Numbered from the stretch's first letter, positions 26,902 through 35,616 are shown. The stretch: DNA of 64,000 nucleotides from CAITYL01 sp041651315 (GCA_041651315.1 JBAZJM010000002.1:11984-75983); one strand, 5' to 3'. Notes: generated from the sequence alone by a model not told the origin. A program made the numbers and translations.

Positions 26902-28074
26902 ATGATTCCTGGCAAGTTCAACGTATTACTGGATCAAGCTTGGGGTAGTTCTGGCAAAGGCAAAACATCTGCCTGGCTTGCAGATCACTTTGGAGTGACT
27001 GCAGTATCAAGTTCAAATTTTCCGAATGCAGGTCATACGGCTCGATTTTCCGATGGAACGAAATTCGTCGCTAAAGCGATCCCTACTGCTGCCATCTTGA
27101 AGAAGGCCAAAGGAATGGGGATGAAGTGTTTCATTTCTCCCGGTTCCGGTTATGACCCTCAACAACTCATCAAAGAATGGGAAGAGTGCGGGAAACCGAA
27201 CTTGTATATCCATGAACGAGCAAGCATCGTAACTGATGAGCATAAAAAGAGAGAGGCCGACGGCAGCGATTCGACAAAGCATGTCGCATCGACTATGCAA
27301 GGAACCTCTGCAGCGATCGTAGATAAGATTCTTCGAAGAGAAAACGTTATCCTTGCTCGAAGTGGCTCAACATTAGACGCCTTTTTGAAGAAGGGTTATA
27401 ATGAAGAAGTTGCCAACGATAGTGTTCAGATCGTTGAAGCAATGCAGTTTCGCAATCTAACATATTCGATGATCGATAATGGAAAAACCTGGCTACACGA
27501 AGGCTCCCAAGGTTACGCGCTCTCGATCGATCATGGGTCGCATTACCCTTATTGCACGTCTCGAAATTGCACTCTTCAAGCTGCGATGGACCATATGGCG
27601 ATCCCGCCGTCGATGATTGGAGATGTTTATCTCAATCTTCGATCTGTCCCAATTCGTGTCGGGAATGTCTTTGAGAACGGAAAACAGCTCGGATTCTCTG
27701 GTGGTTTCTATCCAGATTGTGAAGAACTCACCTGGGAAGAAGTAGCACGAAGAGCTGGTATGCCGGAAGATGAAGCAAAGGCTTTACCGGAAAAAGAAAG
27801 AACCACGGTCACAAAGAGAATTCGGCGAGTTTGCACTTTCTCTTTCCTTGGACTTCGTGATGCCGTAAGAACAAACGGAGTCACAAAAATCGCTCTGAAT
27901 TTCGTTCAGTATTTGAATTGGAATGACGCCGGCATTAAAGGCGGTAGAGAAGCCTTCTCGAAACTTTCCAAGGAAAGCAGAGCTTTCATCTCGAAAGTTG
28001 AAGATGAGACCGGAATTCCAGTTGTTCTGATTGGAACTGGAGCTGATCATGAAGAGATGATTAGTCTCCTCTGA
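26902..28074 (+). CDS. purZ: PurZ-like adenylosuccinate synthetase homologue
   Basis: 390 residues of the PurA fold: the P-loop LLDQAWGSSGKGKTSAWL, FPNAGHTARF with the conserved His (H45), STKHVASTMQGTSAAIVDK, HEGSQGYALSIDHG and DVYLNLRSVPIRVGN. In PurA the P-loop reads WGDEGKGK and the Asp is catalytic; here the pair is Ser16-Ser17. Loss of that Asp to Ser is, as I recall, a hallmark of phage PurZ, which joins Asp to dGMP on the way to 2-aminoadenine (Z) deoxynucleotide; host PurB would finish the step. Start ATG 26902 chosen; in-frame codons upstream overlap the previous gene. No DatZ or MazZ was found in this window. Confidence 0.75.
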   Translation: MIPGKFNVLLDQAWGSSGKGKTSAWLADHFGVTAVSSSNFPNAGHTARFSDGTKFVAKAIPTAAILKKAKGMGMKCFISPGSGYDPQQLIKEWEECGKPNLYIHERASIVTDEHKKREADGSDSTKHVASTMQGTSAAIVDKILRRENVILARSGSTLDAFLKKGYNEEVANDSVQIVEAMQFRNLTYSMIDNGKTWLHEGSQGYALSIDHGSHYPYCTSRNCTLQAAMDHMAIPPSMIGDVYLNLRSVPIRVGNVFENGKQLGFSGGFYPDCEELTWEEVARRAGMPEDEAKALPEKERTTVTKRIRRVCTFSFLGLRDAVRTNGVTKIALNFVQYLNWNDAGIKGGREAFSKLSKESRAFISKVEDETGIPVVLIGTGADHEEMISLL

Positions 28075-28313
28075 TGCTAACTCCGAGAGTATTCCAGAAA
28101 AGCGTGCTTACTATCGCGGTCTCTAAATCAGGGGCCGCGATATATGTAGGTGTGTACAAACTTGAATACTTTCAATCATTTTCAGTTGATTTCGATCGAG
28201 AAAAAGGATTACCGGTAGTCTCGATCAAGTATTTAATGAGTCACGATTCGGAAGTTCAGATGAAAATCGAAGAAGAAACACGATATCTGAAGGCCAACGG
28301 GTGGCTCGAATAA
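28074..28313 (+). CDS. Unknown small protein, 79 aa
   Basis: The start overlaps the PurZ-like stop (TGATG), so translation is coupled. Mixed alpha/beta pattern with an acidic helical end (VQMKIEEETRYLKANGWLE). Not recognised; the tight coupling suggests a link to the PurZ-like enzyme. Confidence 0.6.
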   Translation: MLTPRVFQKSVLTIAVSKSGAAIYVGVYKLEYFQSFSVDFDREKGLPVVSIKYLMSHDSEVQMKIEEETRYLKANGWLE

Positions 28314-28318
28314 TCGAT

Positions 28319-28522
28319 TCAGGTATTTCTAGTTACTAATTCTTCGAGTCGACGCTTTATGCGTTCTACACGCGCTTCACTTTCTGCTAAGTCTCTCTTA
28401 AGATACTGATATTCACTGTTCGCGTGTTTTTCACATCTATCCGCGAAAATAGCCGGTTTACCGCACAATTCCGGATCGAACCCAGGGCCTCGATCACGAA
28501 TTGGTGTTGTGCATGTTTTCAT
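28319..28522 (-). CDS. Small protein with Cys/His cluster and coiled coil
   Basis: 67 residues. CTTPIRDRGPGFDPELCGKPAIFADRCEKH is a likely zinc-binding knuckle, followed by a charged coiled coil (LKRDLAESEARVERIKRRLEELV). Possible DNA- or RNA-binding regulator. It converges on the preceding plus-strand gene with a 5-nt gap. Confidence 0.6.
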   Translation of the reverse strand: MKTCTTPIRDRGPGFDPELCGKPAIFADRCEKHANSEYQYLKRDLAESEARVERIKRRLEELVTRNT

Positions 28523-28541
28523 AGATGTTAGATAAATACAC

Positions 28542-29102
28542 TTATTCCTGATTCTTTTTCTTTCGTTTCAAATGAATACCAATTTGATCAGGATTTCTAA
28601 TCATGTATTCATGAACACGTTCAAAGTATCCATTGAGTGGTTCAACGGCATCTTTCATCATAAGACGTTCGAACATTAACATACCGTCTTCTTCACTCCA
28701 GAGCCATTCTTCTGTTATCGGAACGCCAACTTTAATCTGACTCCACGTGTTCCCGAATGGGAACATGAGAAGAATGTATTCAGTTTTAACGAAATGTGGT
28801 TCTGGACGTGGTATGAATGCTTCGTGTCTCTTAATCGAGAAGAAAACACCCGGAGGAAGTTCAATTCCTTCTGATGTTGTAGTTAGCCAACGCTTTATGC
28901 TAACCCATTTAGTTTCAAAAGTTTTTATTCCGGCTTGTTTTCTACATTTCAGGGCACAGTTATAGAGTGCAGATGGGGAAAGACCGCAAGTCCAAGGACG
29001 AAAATCCGACGGCAGGCTCCTAACTTCATGCTTATCTTTAAGCCAATAACCAGGGTTTGAAGATATCCTTTGCTGTATTTTTAGTTTGATTTCAGCATCC
29101 AT
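28542..29102 (-). CDS. Unknown protein, 186 aa
   Basis: Not recognised. Basic C-terminus (LKRKKKNQE), conserved-looking aromatic segments (EYILLMFPFGNTWSQIKVGVPITEEWLW). It is divergent from the ThyX gene with only 12 nt between the two start codons, so promoters must lie inside the coding regions or overlap. Confidence 0.65.
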   Translation of the reverse strand: MDAEIKLKIQQRISSNPGYWLKDKHEVRSLPSDFRPWTCGLSPSALYNCALKCRKQAGIKTFETKWVSIKRWLTTTSEGIELPPGVFFSIKRHEAFIPRPEPHFVKTEYILLMFPFGNTWSQIKVGVPITEEWLWSEEDGMLMFERLMMKDAVEPLNGYFERVHEYMIRNPDQIGIHLKRKKKNQE

Positions 29103-29114
29103 GGAGACCCCGAC

Positions 29115-30446
29115 ATGAAACCAGCGGAAGTGTTCTGTTTAGTAGGAAAAGATGGCGAACTTTTATCTCCAGCTAGTCAAGCAACCATACTAGCGAAGTA
29201 CTCAAGGTCTCCACTTTCAGCCAAAGTTCTTGTTGATCAAATTACAGAAGATGAAGCCGATAAATTTCAAGAAAAGTGGGTTGTGAATTTCGGACATAAC
29301 TCTGTAGCAGAATTAGCTTCACTCCCAATTTGCTTTGAAGGAATCTCTATCATTGCATCAAAATATATAGAATCTTGGCAAAGAGGCGGTTATTCTGAAA
29401 AGAGTACTAGGTATCAAGAATTTTCAAGAGACTCTTTCATAACCCCACCTGGTGCGCCATCAACTATGATAGCGTTCGCTTCAAGATTCTATGATGCCTA
29501 TGAAAATTTGATGCCGAAAGTCGTTAAGAGAGTTGCTGGAATCGTTGGGGACGATCCAGAAAATCCTAAGAGAACAACAATCGCTCGAGCTTTCGACAAT
29601 GTTCGGTATCTACTTCCTGCTGGAACTGGAACGAGTGTCGGAGCCAATTTATTCCTCAGAGACATTCGAGGGATGATTTCTGGACTCAAAGGGTATACGA
29701 ATCCAGAATTTCGAATGCTAGGCGAACAATTAGAAATCGCCGCTACAAGTTTAGCTCCAGCATTGATTAGACATACAGAACCAGATCTTTTTCAGCTTCC
29801 GATCAAAAATCTTGGACCGAGATTTTCTACAAACGGATTCTATGAGCCATATGTTGAGATATACCGATCACATATGATGCCAGATCCTAAAGTAGAACAG
29901 CAGGAATTTGAAAAACTCCTGCTGGAGAGACACGGGATGGATCTTAATGCTTTTTCAGAATTAATGAATTCAAGACCTCAATATTCAGAAGTTCCTGATA
30001 TATTTAAAACTGTCAAAATATCATTCGATATAATGATGGATTACGGAGCCTTTCGTGATTTACAAAGACATAGAAGATGTGAACAATTCGTAGAGCCACT
30101 GTGCACAGACTATGGATTTGTCGTTCCAGATGATATTATTGGGACGGAACTTGAAGGTGAGTATCGAGAAGCCATGAGCTCAATACTCGCATATGAAGAT
30201 GACTCAGTTGTTTACGATCAAGATCTTTTCCAGTATATGATACCTCTCGGTTATCTTCATAGATCCATATTTCAAATGGATCTCAAAGAGCTCTACTACA
30301 TCATTGAACTTCGAACAAAACCGCAAGGGCATATTTCATATAGAAGAATTGCATACCGGATGTATGAACTAGCAATGGCTAGATTTCCTCAACTAATGCA
30401 ATGGTGCAGAGTTATTAAACCCGATTTTATCGGGGAACATAAATGA
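29115..30446 (+). CDS. thyX: Two-domain ThyX-like thymidylate synthase
   Basis: 443 residues, about twice a standard ThyX. Domain 1 has HNSVAELASLPICFEG and a signature-like ESWQRGGYSEKSTRY (86-100) that keeps S-x-R-Y but not RHR. Domain 2 has DYGAFRDLQRHRRCEQ (about 313) that keeps R-H-R but not S-x-R-Y. The split suggests one composite active site from the two halves. ThyX makes dTMP from dUMP with FAD, NADPH and methylene-THF. Works with the RNR and dNMP kinase encoded nearby. The two-domain form is known in other lineages, as I recall. Confidence 0.8.
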   Translation: MKPAEVFCLVGKDGELLSPASQATILAKYSRSPLSAKVLVDQITEDEADKFQEKWVVNFGHNSVAELASLPICFEGISIIASKYIESWQRGGYSEKSTRYQEFSRDSFITPPGAPSTMIAFASRFYDAYENLMPKVVKRVAGIVGDDPENPKRTTIARAFDNVRYLLPAGTGTSVGANLFLRDIRGMISGLKGYTNPEFRMLGEQLEIAATSLAPALIRHTEPDLFQLPIKNLGPRFSTNGFYEPYVEIYRSHMMPDPKVEQQEFEKLLLERHGMDLNAFSELMNSRPQYSEVPDIFKTVKISFDIMMDYGAFRDLQRHRRCEQFVEPLCTDYGFVVPDDIIGTELEGEYREAMSSILAYEDDSVVYDQDLFQYMIPLGYLHRSIFQMDLKELYYIIELRTKPQGHISYRRIAYRMYELAMARFPQLMQWCRVIKPDFIGEHK

Positions 30447-30478
30447 GAGTCTGAGTAAGTTTACTTATCTAGTATTGA

Positions 30479-30519
30479 TTGGCGTCATCGGTGTTGTAAG
30501 TTAACGTTGATGACGCCAA
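30479..30519 (+). promoter_or_regulatory. Hairpin covering a start codon
   Basis: Perfect 11-bp inverted repeat TTGGCGTCATC/GATGACGCCAA with a 19-nt loop. The 3' arm contains the ATG (30510) of the next small gene. There is no T-run, so it is more likely a translational switch or RNA-processing site than a simple terminator for thyX. Confidence 0.6.
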
Positions 30520-30665
30520 ATCCATGTAAAGGGAAACCGGATGAGCTAGATGTCTTAATGAGATCTTCTCGTCGTATGGCTAGTGGCCTTCAGATAACTG
30601 GAATACTCTGCATCGGAATCGCTCTCGTAATCAGTTTAGCTGTTATGCTAGGAGTGTTAAAATGA
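30510..30665 (+). CDS. Small single-span membrane protein, 51 aa
   Basis: ATG 30510 opens a 51-residue frame: a polar, basic N-terminus (LMRSSRRMASGLQ) then one hydrophobic helix (ITGILCIGIALVISLAVMLGV). Its TGA overlaps the ATG of the next gene (AATGAG). Charge distribution suggests the N-terminus stays inside. Could be a holin-like or accessory membrane peptide; function unknown. Confidence 0.6.
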   Translation: MTPNPCKGKPDELDVLMRSSRRMASGLQITGILCIGIALVISLAVMLGVLK

Positions 30666-30877
30666 GTAATGATTTTCGTCTTCAAGTTGATGCCCCGGAG
30701 TATGAAGAAGCTCACGGAATACGTGGTTTAGAATATGTTCTTCGATATACTATCCCATCAACTTGGGAATTTCATACTTTAAATGGGTATGTACCCTATT
30801 CAGTTTGGAAAGATCTCTCAATATTAATTATAAATGCAAATGAAGTGAAATTTCGTCGCCTTAAAGAGAAAAAATGA
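30662..30877 (+). CDS. Unknown small protein, 71 aa
   Basis: Starts inside the stop of the membrane peptide gene, so co-translated with it. Soluble, no recognised motif; contains TIPSTWEFHTLNGYVPYSVWKDL. Possibly forms a pair with the membrane peptide. Confidence 0.6.
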   Translation: MSNDFRLQVDAPEYEEAHGIRGLEYVLRYTIPSTWEFHTLNGYVPYSVWKDLSILIINANEVKFRRLKEKK

Positions 30878-30913
30878 TCAAATCTTAAGTTTTTCAATAC
30901 TTAAGGTTGTGTC

Positions 30914-31399
30914 ATGATAAAATACGTACGAGGCGATGCCACTAAACCGTGGATCAATGAGGGTGCTAACATCATAGCTCATGTATGTAATAATGCTGGT
31001 GGGTGGGGCAGAAATGAAGGATTCACCAGTGCTTTATCGAAACGTTGGCAACAACCAGAATCTGATTATAGAGCCAAATTTTCTAGTAAAAGTATTCTAC
31101 TAGGTCAAGCATATTTAATCGAAGTTGAACCATCTTTATTCGTAGCAAATTTAATTGCTCAAAATAATTATCGAAATCGACATAATCCTAACCCGCTTGA
31201 CATCAATGCATTAACTAAATGTCTTAGAAGTCTAACAAATCATTTAGTTAAAACTTTCGATGATGCAACTATCCATATGCCGCGAATCGGTTGCGGATTA
31301 GCTGGTGGTAGATGGGAAGAAATTCAACCAGTCATTGAGTCAACATTAATTGCTGCTGACATTCCGGTGATCGTATATGACTACCATGAAATGAGTTAA
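30914..31399 (+). CDS. Macrodomain protein (ADP-ribose binding/hydrolase)
   Basis: 161 residues spanning one macrodomain. IKYVRGDATKPWINEGANIIAHVCNNAGGWG gives the conserved GDAT ... NIIAHVCN and the glycine loop; HMPRIGCGLAGGRWEEI is the second ADP-ribose-binding loop (RIGCGLAGG). This layout is closest to the ALC1/TARG1/DarG-type group. Such enzymes remove ADP-ribose from nucleic acid or protein. In a phage it could counter host ADP-ribosylation toxins such as DarT; this role is inferred. A NADAR protein at 53132-53551 may be a partner. Confidence 0.85.
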   Translation: MIKYVRGDATKPWINEGANIIAHVCNNAGGWGRNEGFTSALSKRWQQPESDYRAKFSSKSILLGQAYLIEVEPSLFVANLIAQNNYRNRHNPNPLDINALTKCLRSLTNHLVKTFDDATIHMPRIGCGLAGGRWEEIQPVIESTLIAADIPVIVYDYHEMS

Positions 31400-31402
31400 A
31401 AC

Positions 31403-31804
31403 ATGAATTTAGGTTATTTAGAAAGTTCACATGTTTATCGTTCAGATAGTGATGAAATCATAGCAAAACTTAAACTTCCGCACGGCGGCGGAACTAAGGA
31501 GTGTGAAATTCCCCTGACCGCTGAACAAGTCGTATCAGCTAAAATTGAACCACACGGTAATTTTGGACGATCAAAAATAACTATTACACTAACTATTCAA
31601 GTTGAAGCTCAGGGAACACCTGAAGAGCATAGAGATTATTTCGCCAGGTGTTTACTCGCTAAAATAAATCAACAAAGAGAACGACTGAGTAAAATAACTG
31701 AACAACTTCGTGAAACGTTAGAAGATAAAAATAAATTAGAAGCTGATTTGCGTGCTAAAGCTGTCGTTGAGTCAGCTTTATTGGCGACGGGTCAGACAAA
31801 ATAA
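31403..31804 (+). CDS. Unknown protein with C-terminal coiled coil, 133 aa
   Basis: The first ~75 residues look beta-rich (LKLPHGGGTKECEIPLTAEQVVSAKIEPHG); the rest is a coiled coil (LLAKINQQRERLSKITEQLRETLEDKNKLE). Follows the macrodomain gene by 3 nt, so is in the same transcript. A small palindrome ACGCAAACTTTGCGT at 31804-31818 lies at its stop and may act in termination. Confidence 0.6.
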   Translation: MNLGYLESSHVYRSDSDEIIAKLKLPHGGGTKECEIPLTAEQVVSAKIEPHGNFGRSKITITLTIQVEAQGTPEEHRDYFARCLLAKINQQRERLSKITEQLRETLEDKNKLEADLRAKAVVESALLATGQTK

Positions 31805-31895
31805 CGCAAACTTTGCGTATTCATAGTCGGTTTTAGATTATTGGTAAAAAACTATATTGGGGAGGGTCGTTCGACCGCTAGATAGAGGACGAAAC

Positions 31896-32264
31896 TTAGG
31901 TCAATTTGTACGAAGTCGACAGCATACTATCAGGTTTATAATCGGTTTTTGCTCGTGGGTGAAGAATAGGTTCATGGAAAATTTTAGTGAGTTCAAAAAC
32001 AACATGACCGCTATTTTGATCCAAAACCGGGATTTCAGCGATTGTCAAACAAGGGCCACGCTTTCCCATTTCTTCAAGAGACTCTTGGGAAAGAATCGCT
32101 TTATCGACAGGAGTAAGACTATAACCACCGATTATCTGGCAGGTGAATATCTTTCTGCCATTTTCAGCATACAGAGGACTAGAACCGTTCTTCTTACAAT
32201 CAGAAGAAATCTTACACAACTTACATTGCATTTGAAGAACGTCAGACATAGAGAACTCTACCAA
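31896..32264 (-). CDS. Cys-rich small protein on the minus strand
   Basis: 122 residues; CKLCKISSDCKKNGSS plus a later FTC gives a likely metal or Fe-S site near the N-terminus. The opposite strand also has an open frame here, but its translation is basic and featureless, so I favour this one. It is a single minus gene amid plus genes. Translation may start at the second Met (MSDVLQMQCKLC). Not recognised. Confidence 0.55.
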   Translation of the reverse strand: MVEFSMSDVLQMQCKLCKISSDCKKNGSSPLYAENGRKIFTCQIIGGYSLTPVDKAILSQESLEEMGKRGPCLTIAEIPVLDQNSGHVVFELTKIFHEPILHPRAKTDYKPDSMLSTSYKLT

Positions 32265-32295
32265 ACACAGAGTTTTTGATTTCTTACAGGGCCCA

Positions 32296-33210
32296 ATGAT
32301 TAGAGAAAACCATCAAGACCCAATACTACGTGAAGAACGAGATATCGGAAGGAATCTTGAAGATAAAGCTGTATTTGAAGTCAATTATTCAAGTGGTTCA
32401 ATCGATTGGGCTAACGACTTTGCACTAGAAAAATTAGGTTATACTCTTGAGCAGATAACCTCGATGTCCATATTCGATCTTTCCCCGGAAAGATTCCATG
32501 AAAAAGTCCGAGAGGACATGGCATCGGACATTCGTGATCGAGAAAAAAGATTTTCCATACTCCCTCTCCGATCTATAACCGGGGAAGTATCCTGGTGGTA
32601 TGTATATCGAATAAAATCCTCACCGCCAAAGAAGTGGTTATCTGCTGAACATCTGCAAAATACCGCCGTGGTTGGACCGGAGTTCACATTTATGTGTCTC
32701 CAGATGGAGACTGTAAATAACCAAGCTGATCTTGAGCTAAGGATGGATGACTTAGAATCCTGGGTTCAAAATCAAGTTGAAAGAGTTGATAGAGACATCC
32801 ATGGTCTAAGAGAAAAAATAGACAGCATAGGTACAAAAACTGATCATGCTGTAAATGCAGCAAAAAATGCTGCGCAAAATTCACTTGACGCAAAAAATGC
32901 TTCGTTAGCAGTTCAGAGTGAATTTAAAGATCAGTTCAAGAAATTTGAAGATTCTCAGATAGATCACACAGCTGAGATTTTAAGACTTATTGGAATGGAT
33001 TCAATTTTAGATGTTCGAATTCGAGCATTTGAAGAACATGTTAAGTCGACAACTGAACTGGCTGTGAAAACGATTGAAGCCCAAGCCGATTCAGCTGGAA
33101 AAGGACTATCGAAAAAGATCACTATTCCAATTGGAGTGTTGGTTGGATTAGCTACAATAATTCAGATAATTTTATCACATTGGGATAAAATCATTAAATT
33201 CATTCACTAA
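32296..33210 (+). CDS. PAS-domain protein with coiled coil and C-terminal membrane segment
   Basis: 304 residues. An N-terminal PAS-like domain (VFEVNYSSGSIDWANDFALEKLGYTLEQ) at about 27-120, a long helical/coiled-coil region rich in Ala and Asn (about 140-260), and one C-terminal hydrophobic helix (ITIPIGVLVGLATIIQIILS) with a short basic tail. PAS domains sense ligands, light or redox. The tail-anchored form could report a signal to the membrane, for example for lysis timing; this is speculation. Stops overlap with the convergent DHH gene. Confidence 0.65.
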   Translation: MIRENHQDPILREERDIGRNLEDKAVFEVNYSSGSIDWANDFALEKLGYTLEQITSMSIFDLSPERFHEKVREDMASDIRDREKRFSILPLRSITGEVSWWYVYRIKSSPPKKWLSAEHLQNTAVVGPEFTFMCLQMETVNNQADLELRMDDLESWVQNQVERVDRDIHGLREKIDSIGTKTDHAVNAAKNAAQNSLDAKNASLAVQSEFKDQFKKFEDSQIDHTAEILRLIGMDSILDVRIRAFEEHVKSTTELAVKTIEAQADSAGKGLSKKITIPIGVLVGLATIIQIILSHWDKIIKFIH

Positions 33211-34159
33211 TCTTAGTATATAATTCATAGATCAAATTCTTTAGACCTACGAAAGATAGATTCTCCGTATTTTTTAGTCTAAATCCGGCAGATGATAGGT
33301 GGCCACCGCCACCTTCAATCAACTCAGCCATTTTATTAACTGGTACTCCATTCTTTTTCTTTGATCGAAAAGAAATGTGAGTATCGTATGTCCCACCCTC
33401 AAAATTTTGGAAATAACCGACTGCTATGTCACAATCATGATTATTGATTAATTCATGAGCAGTTTCACTTATGAGTTTCTCAGTACAATTGAAAAATCCG
33501 AATTTTTTTCCTTTATACGTTTCAATTACTGCAGTACTAGCCAAGCGAAAAGCTTTTCCTTCACTTTTCTTCAATAAGACACCGCCAAATCTTAACATTT
33601 CGTCAAGATCTAGTTCAAGTTCGCTAGCTGAAATTAATAAAGAATTTTGGTTATAAAAACTAAGAGAGTTAGCAAGACAACAAGCGTATCTCCAATCAGC
33701 ATGTTCCTCTTGCCAGGTATCTCGAATCATGGAAAGCCAAGCAAATCGAGCCCATTTTTCGAGTATGAGATCATTTCTATATTTTTCAAGAGGAAGTAAC
33801 GGCTTCATTACATGTTTGAATGCTAAGCTCGCACCACTATCATTTGCATCACCATAAATACCAAGTTTTCTCGTAACTTCTTCCATGGTATCATGATGAT
33901 CAAGAACGATTGGACTAAATGGGATCCAATCTTCCCAGTTTCTAACTGGTGGAGACATGTCAACAAACATTTGACCTGGAGCAGCTACTAAATTTAAATG
34001 CTCCATAGTGTCATATTGAATGAAATAAATTTCGGGAAATAAACCGATAGATGCATATGCAGCTTTACAAATCATGGCTGCTGCTAACCCATCAGGACAA
34101 AATGAATGACTATATATAGTCTTTATTGACTTCAATTTTTCAATATCGATTTGTGACAT
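33200..34159 (-). CDS. DHH-family phosphoesterase
   Basis: 319 residues. SHSFCPDGLAAAM (motif I), VLDHHDTM (the DHH signature) and the DHHA1 domain motif GGGGHLSSAGF are clear. Members include NrnA oligoribonuclease, c-di-AMP phosphodiesterase and RecJ. The short length and domain order favour an NrnA-like enzyme acting on nano-RNA, pAp or cyclic dinucleotides. If it cleaves cyclic oligonucleotides it could blunt CBASS-like signalling (inference). Stop overlaps the start of the dNMP kinase upstream by one base. Confidence 0.8.
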   Translation of the reverse strand: MSQIDIEKLKSIKTIYSHSFCPDGLAAAMICKAAYASIGLFPEIYFIQYDTMEHLNLVAAPGQMFVDMSPPVRNWEDWIPFSPIVLDHHDTMEEVTRKLGIYGDANDSGASLAFKHVMKPLLPLEKYRNDLILEKWARFAWLSMIRDTWQEEHADWRYACCLANSLSFYNQNSLLISASELELDLDEMLRFGGVLLKKSEGKAFRLASTAVIETYKGKKFGFFNCTEKLISETAHELINNHDCDIAVGYFQNFEGGTYDTHISFRSKKKNGVPVNKMAELIEGGGGHLSSAGFRLKNTENLSFVGLKNLIYELYTKISE

Positions 34160-34971
34160 TAAATTGATCCTCTCGAAGATAGCATGGCGTTAGTTACAGA
34201 AGAGAGAGGATTCGGGAAAAATCCGGGAAGTTTAATTGCTTGCAAAATAAGTTTTGCGAAACTATGTAAATCATCAACAGTCCCATCATTATTAACGACG
34301 AAATCAAATACTGAATCAGGAATTGTTGCCATTTCAGTTTCTGATCGATGGTTATATGGAGGTATTGGTATAGATGGTCTTTTTACTCGAATCAAGACAG
34401 GAATGAAAAATTCTGTAGTCATCTGTCTAGCAAGAAGCATCTCATGCCAGTGACGAAAATCGGCGGAACATGAAAAGAAAATATCTGGGACAGAGGCCAA
34501 ATTTTCTTGACTATCTAATCGACGTACTAGCCCCATCATTCGATCGTATTCCCAGTATAAATAATCATTCCCACGAATTTTTTGAATTTCTGTCATCATT
34601 TTATGAGTTTCAAGAGCTTTTCGAACCCAAGTATTTTCATACATGAGATTCATGAGTTCACAATAACGCTGAAGAGCTTCCCTTGGAGAAAGCCAAATCT
34701 TCGGATCTCCAGACTTAGCATCTTGGAGTTCTTCAGCAGTCATCGAGCGAGCTTCTTCTCTCAAATATCTTAAATCACCAGCATTTCGACAAGAACTTGG
34801 TCCGAAAAGTTGTTCTTCAGTAAATCCATATATATCCGCCATGTGACGTTTTGCCGGATCAGCAAGCCCAATTTTAGGGGCTCCAGTATCAGTAATTATT
34901 TGACTGGCAAACTCGTCTTTCCCAGAGCCAGAATAACCAGAAATGCAAAGTACATAGTGCTTGATAGACAT
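34159..34971 (-). CDS. Deoxynucleoside monophosphate kinase-like protein
   Basis: 270 residues with an N-terminal P-loop CISGYSGSGKDEFA (G-x4-GK-D), as in phage dNMP kinases (T4 gp1/T5 type). Long helical inserts (LSPREALQRYCELM) fit that family. It would phosphorylate dNMPs, and here could accept diaminopurine dNMP if the PurZ call is right. Works with RNR and ThyX. The start is followed closely upstream by AT-rich DNA; TGTATT lies about 10 nt before the ATG without a matching second box. Confidence 0.72.
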   Translation of the reverse strand: MSIKHYVLCISGYSGSGKDEFASQIITDTGAPKIGLADPAKRHMADIYGFTEEQLFGPSSCRNAGDLRYLREEARSMTAEELQDAKSGDPKIWLSPREALQRYCELMNLMYENTWVRKALETHKMMTEIQKIRGNDYLYWEYDRMMGLVRRLDSQENLASVPDIFFSCSADFRHWHEMLLARQMTTEFFIPVLIRVKRPSIPIPPYNHRSETEMATIPDSVFDFVVNNDGTVDDLHSFAKLILQAIKLPGFFPNPLSSVTNAMLSSRGSI

Positions 34972-35040
34972 GTCCCTGAAAAATACAATAGATAATTATT
35001 GATAAAAATAGTCATGAATTTATGAAATGTATTCTCGAAT

Positions 35041-35616
35041 ATGAAGAAATCAGTGACAGAGACAATGAAGAATTATATAGTTGTCATTTTAGTTAAAACC
35101 GGTGAAGAATCAGTTGAACAAAGGTTATTTATCGTCAAAAGTTGTCTCGATATTGAGCTATTCACGAGACTTATCGTATATATGTTAGATTGCAATCCAG
35201 TAGTTCTAGGAGAAGTAGACCTACATCTGAAGAAAAATGTTAATTTTTCTTTCTTTTCTCAGCCACTTCCACCAATGTTTGTTAACCTAAGTTCTTTCAT
35301 TGATCCGGAAAGATTTACTGATGAAAGAGTAGTTAAAGAATCAGTCTGGTGTTTACTTCGAGCTGAAGACGCTCAACTGATACACAAAGATTGGAAATCA
35401 GATCCTAGATATGCAATAGGAAAAGAAATTCTTGCAAAAAGAGATTTGGTGAAGAAAAATCCGTCAAAAGATGGACAAGAAGATAAAGAAGATGATGACG
35501 TTTATTATGCTAACAAAGTAGATCATTTTGCATGGATGTCCGACAAACGCTGGCCAGGACAATTTAAATTAGATATTGTAAGAACATCACGTTCAAATAA
35601 ACGAAAGAATTCATGA
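35041..35616 (+). CDS. Unknown protein, 191 aa
   Basis: Not recognised. N-terminal half hydrophobic/beta-rich (NYIVVILVKTGEE ... LFTRLIVYMLDCNPVVLG), C-terminal half charged (KKNPSKDGQEDKEDDD) with a WMSDKRWPGQFKLDI segment. It converges on the minus gene that follows with a 6-nt overlap. Confidence 0.65.
   Translation: MKKSVTETMKNYIVVILVKTGEESVEQRLFIVKSCLDIELFTRLIVYMLDCNPVVLGEVDLHLKKNVNFSFFSQPLPPMFVNLSSFIDPERFTDERVVKESVWCLLRAEDAQLIHKDWKSDPRYAIGKEILAKRDLVKKNPSKDGQEDKEDDDVYYANKVDHFAWMSDKRWPGQFKLDIVRTSRSNKRKNS

Noticed and set aside
26902..28074. Ordinary host PurA
   Set aside because: The Asp of WGDEGKGK is replaced by Ser and the gene lies in a phage nucleotide region, so PurZ is the better call, though not proven.
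31857..32279. Plus-strand ORF of 140 aa opposite the Cys-rich minus gene
   Set aside because: Translation is basic and featureless; the minus frame has a clear Cys cluster. Both cannot be excluded.
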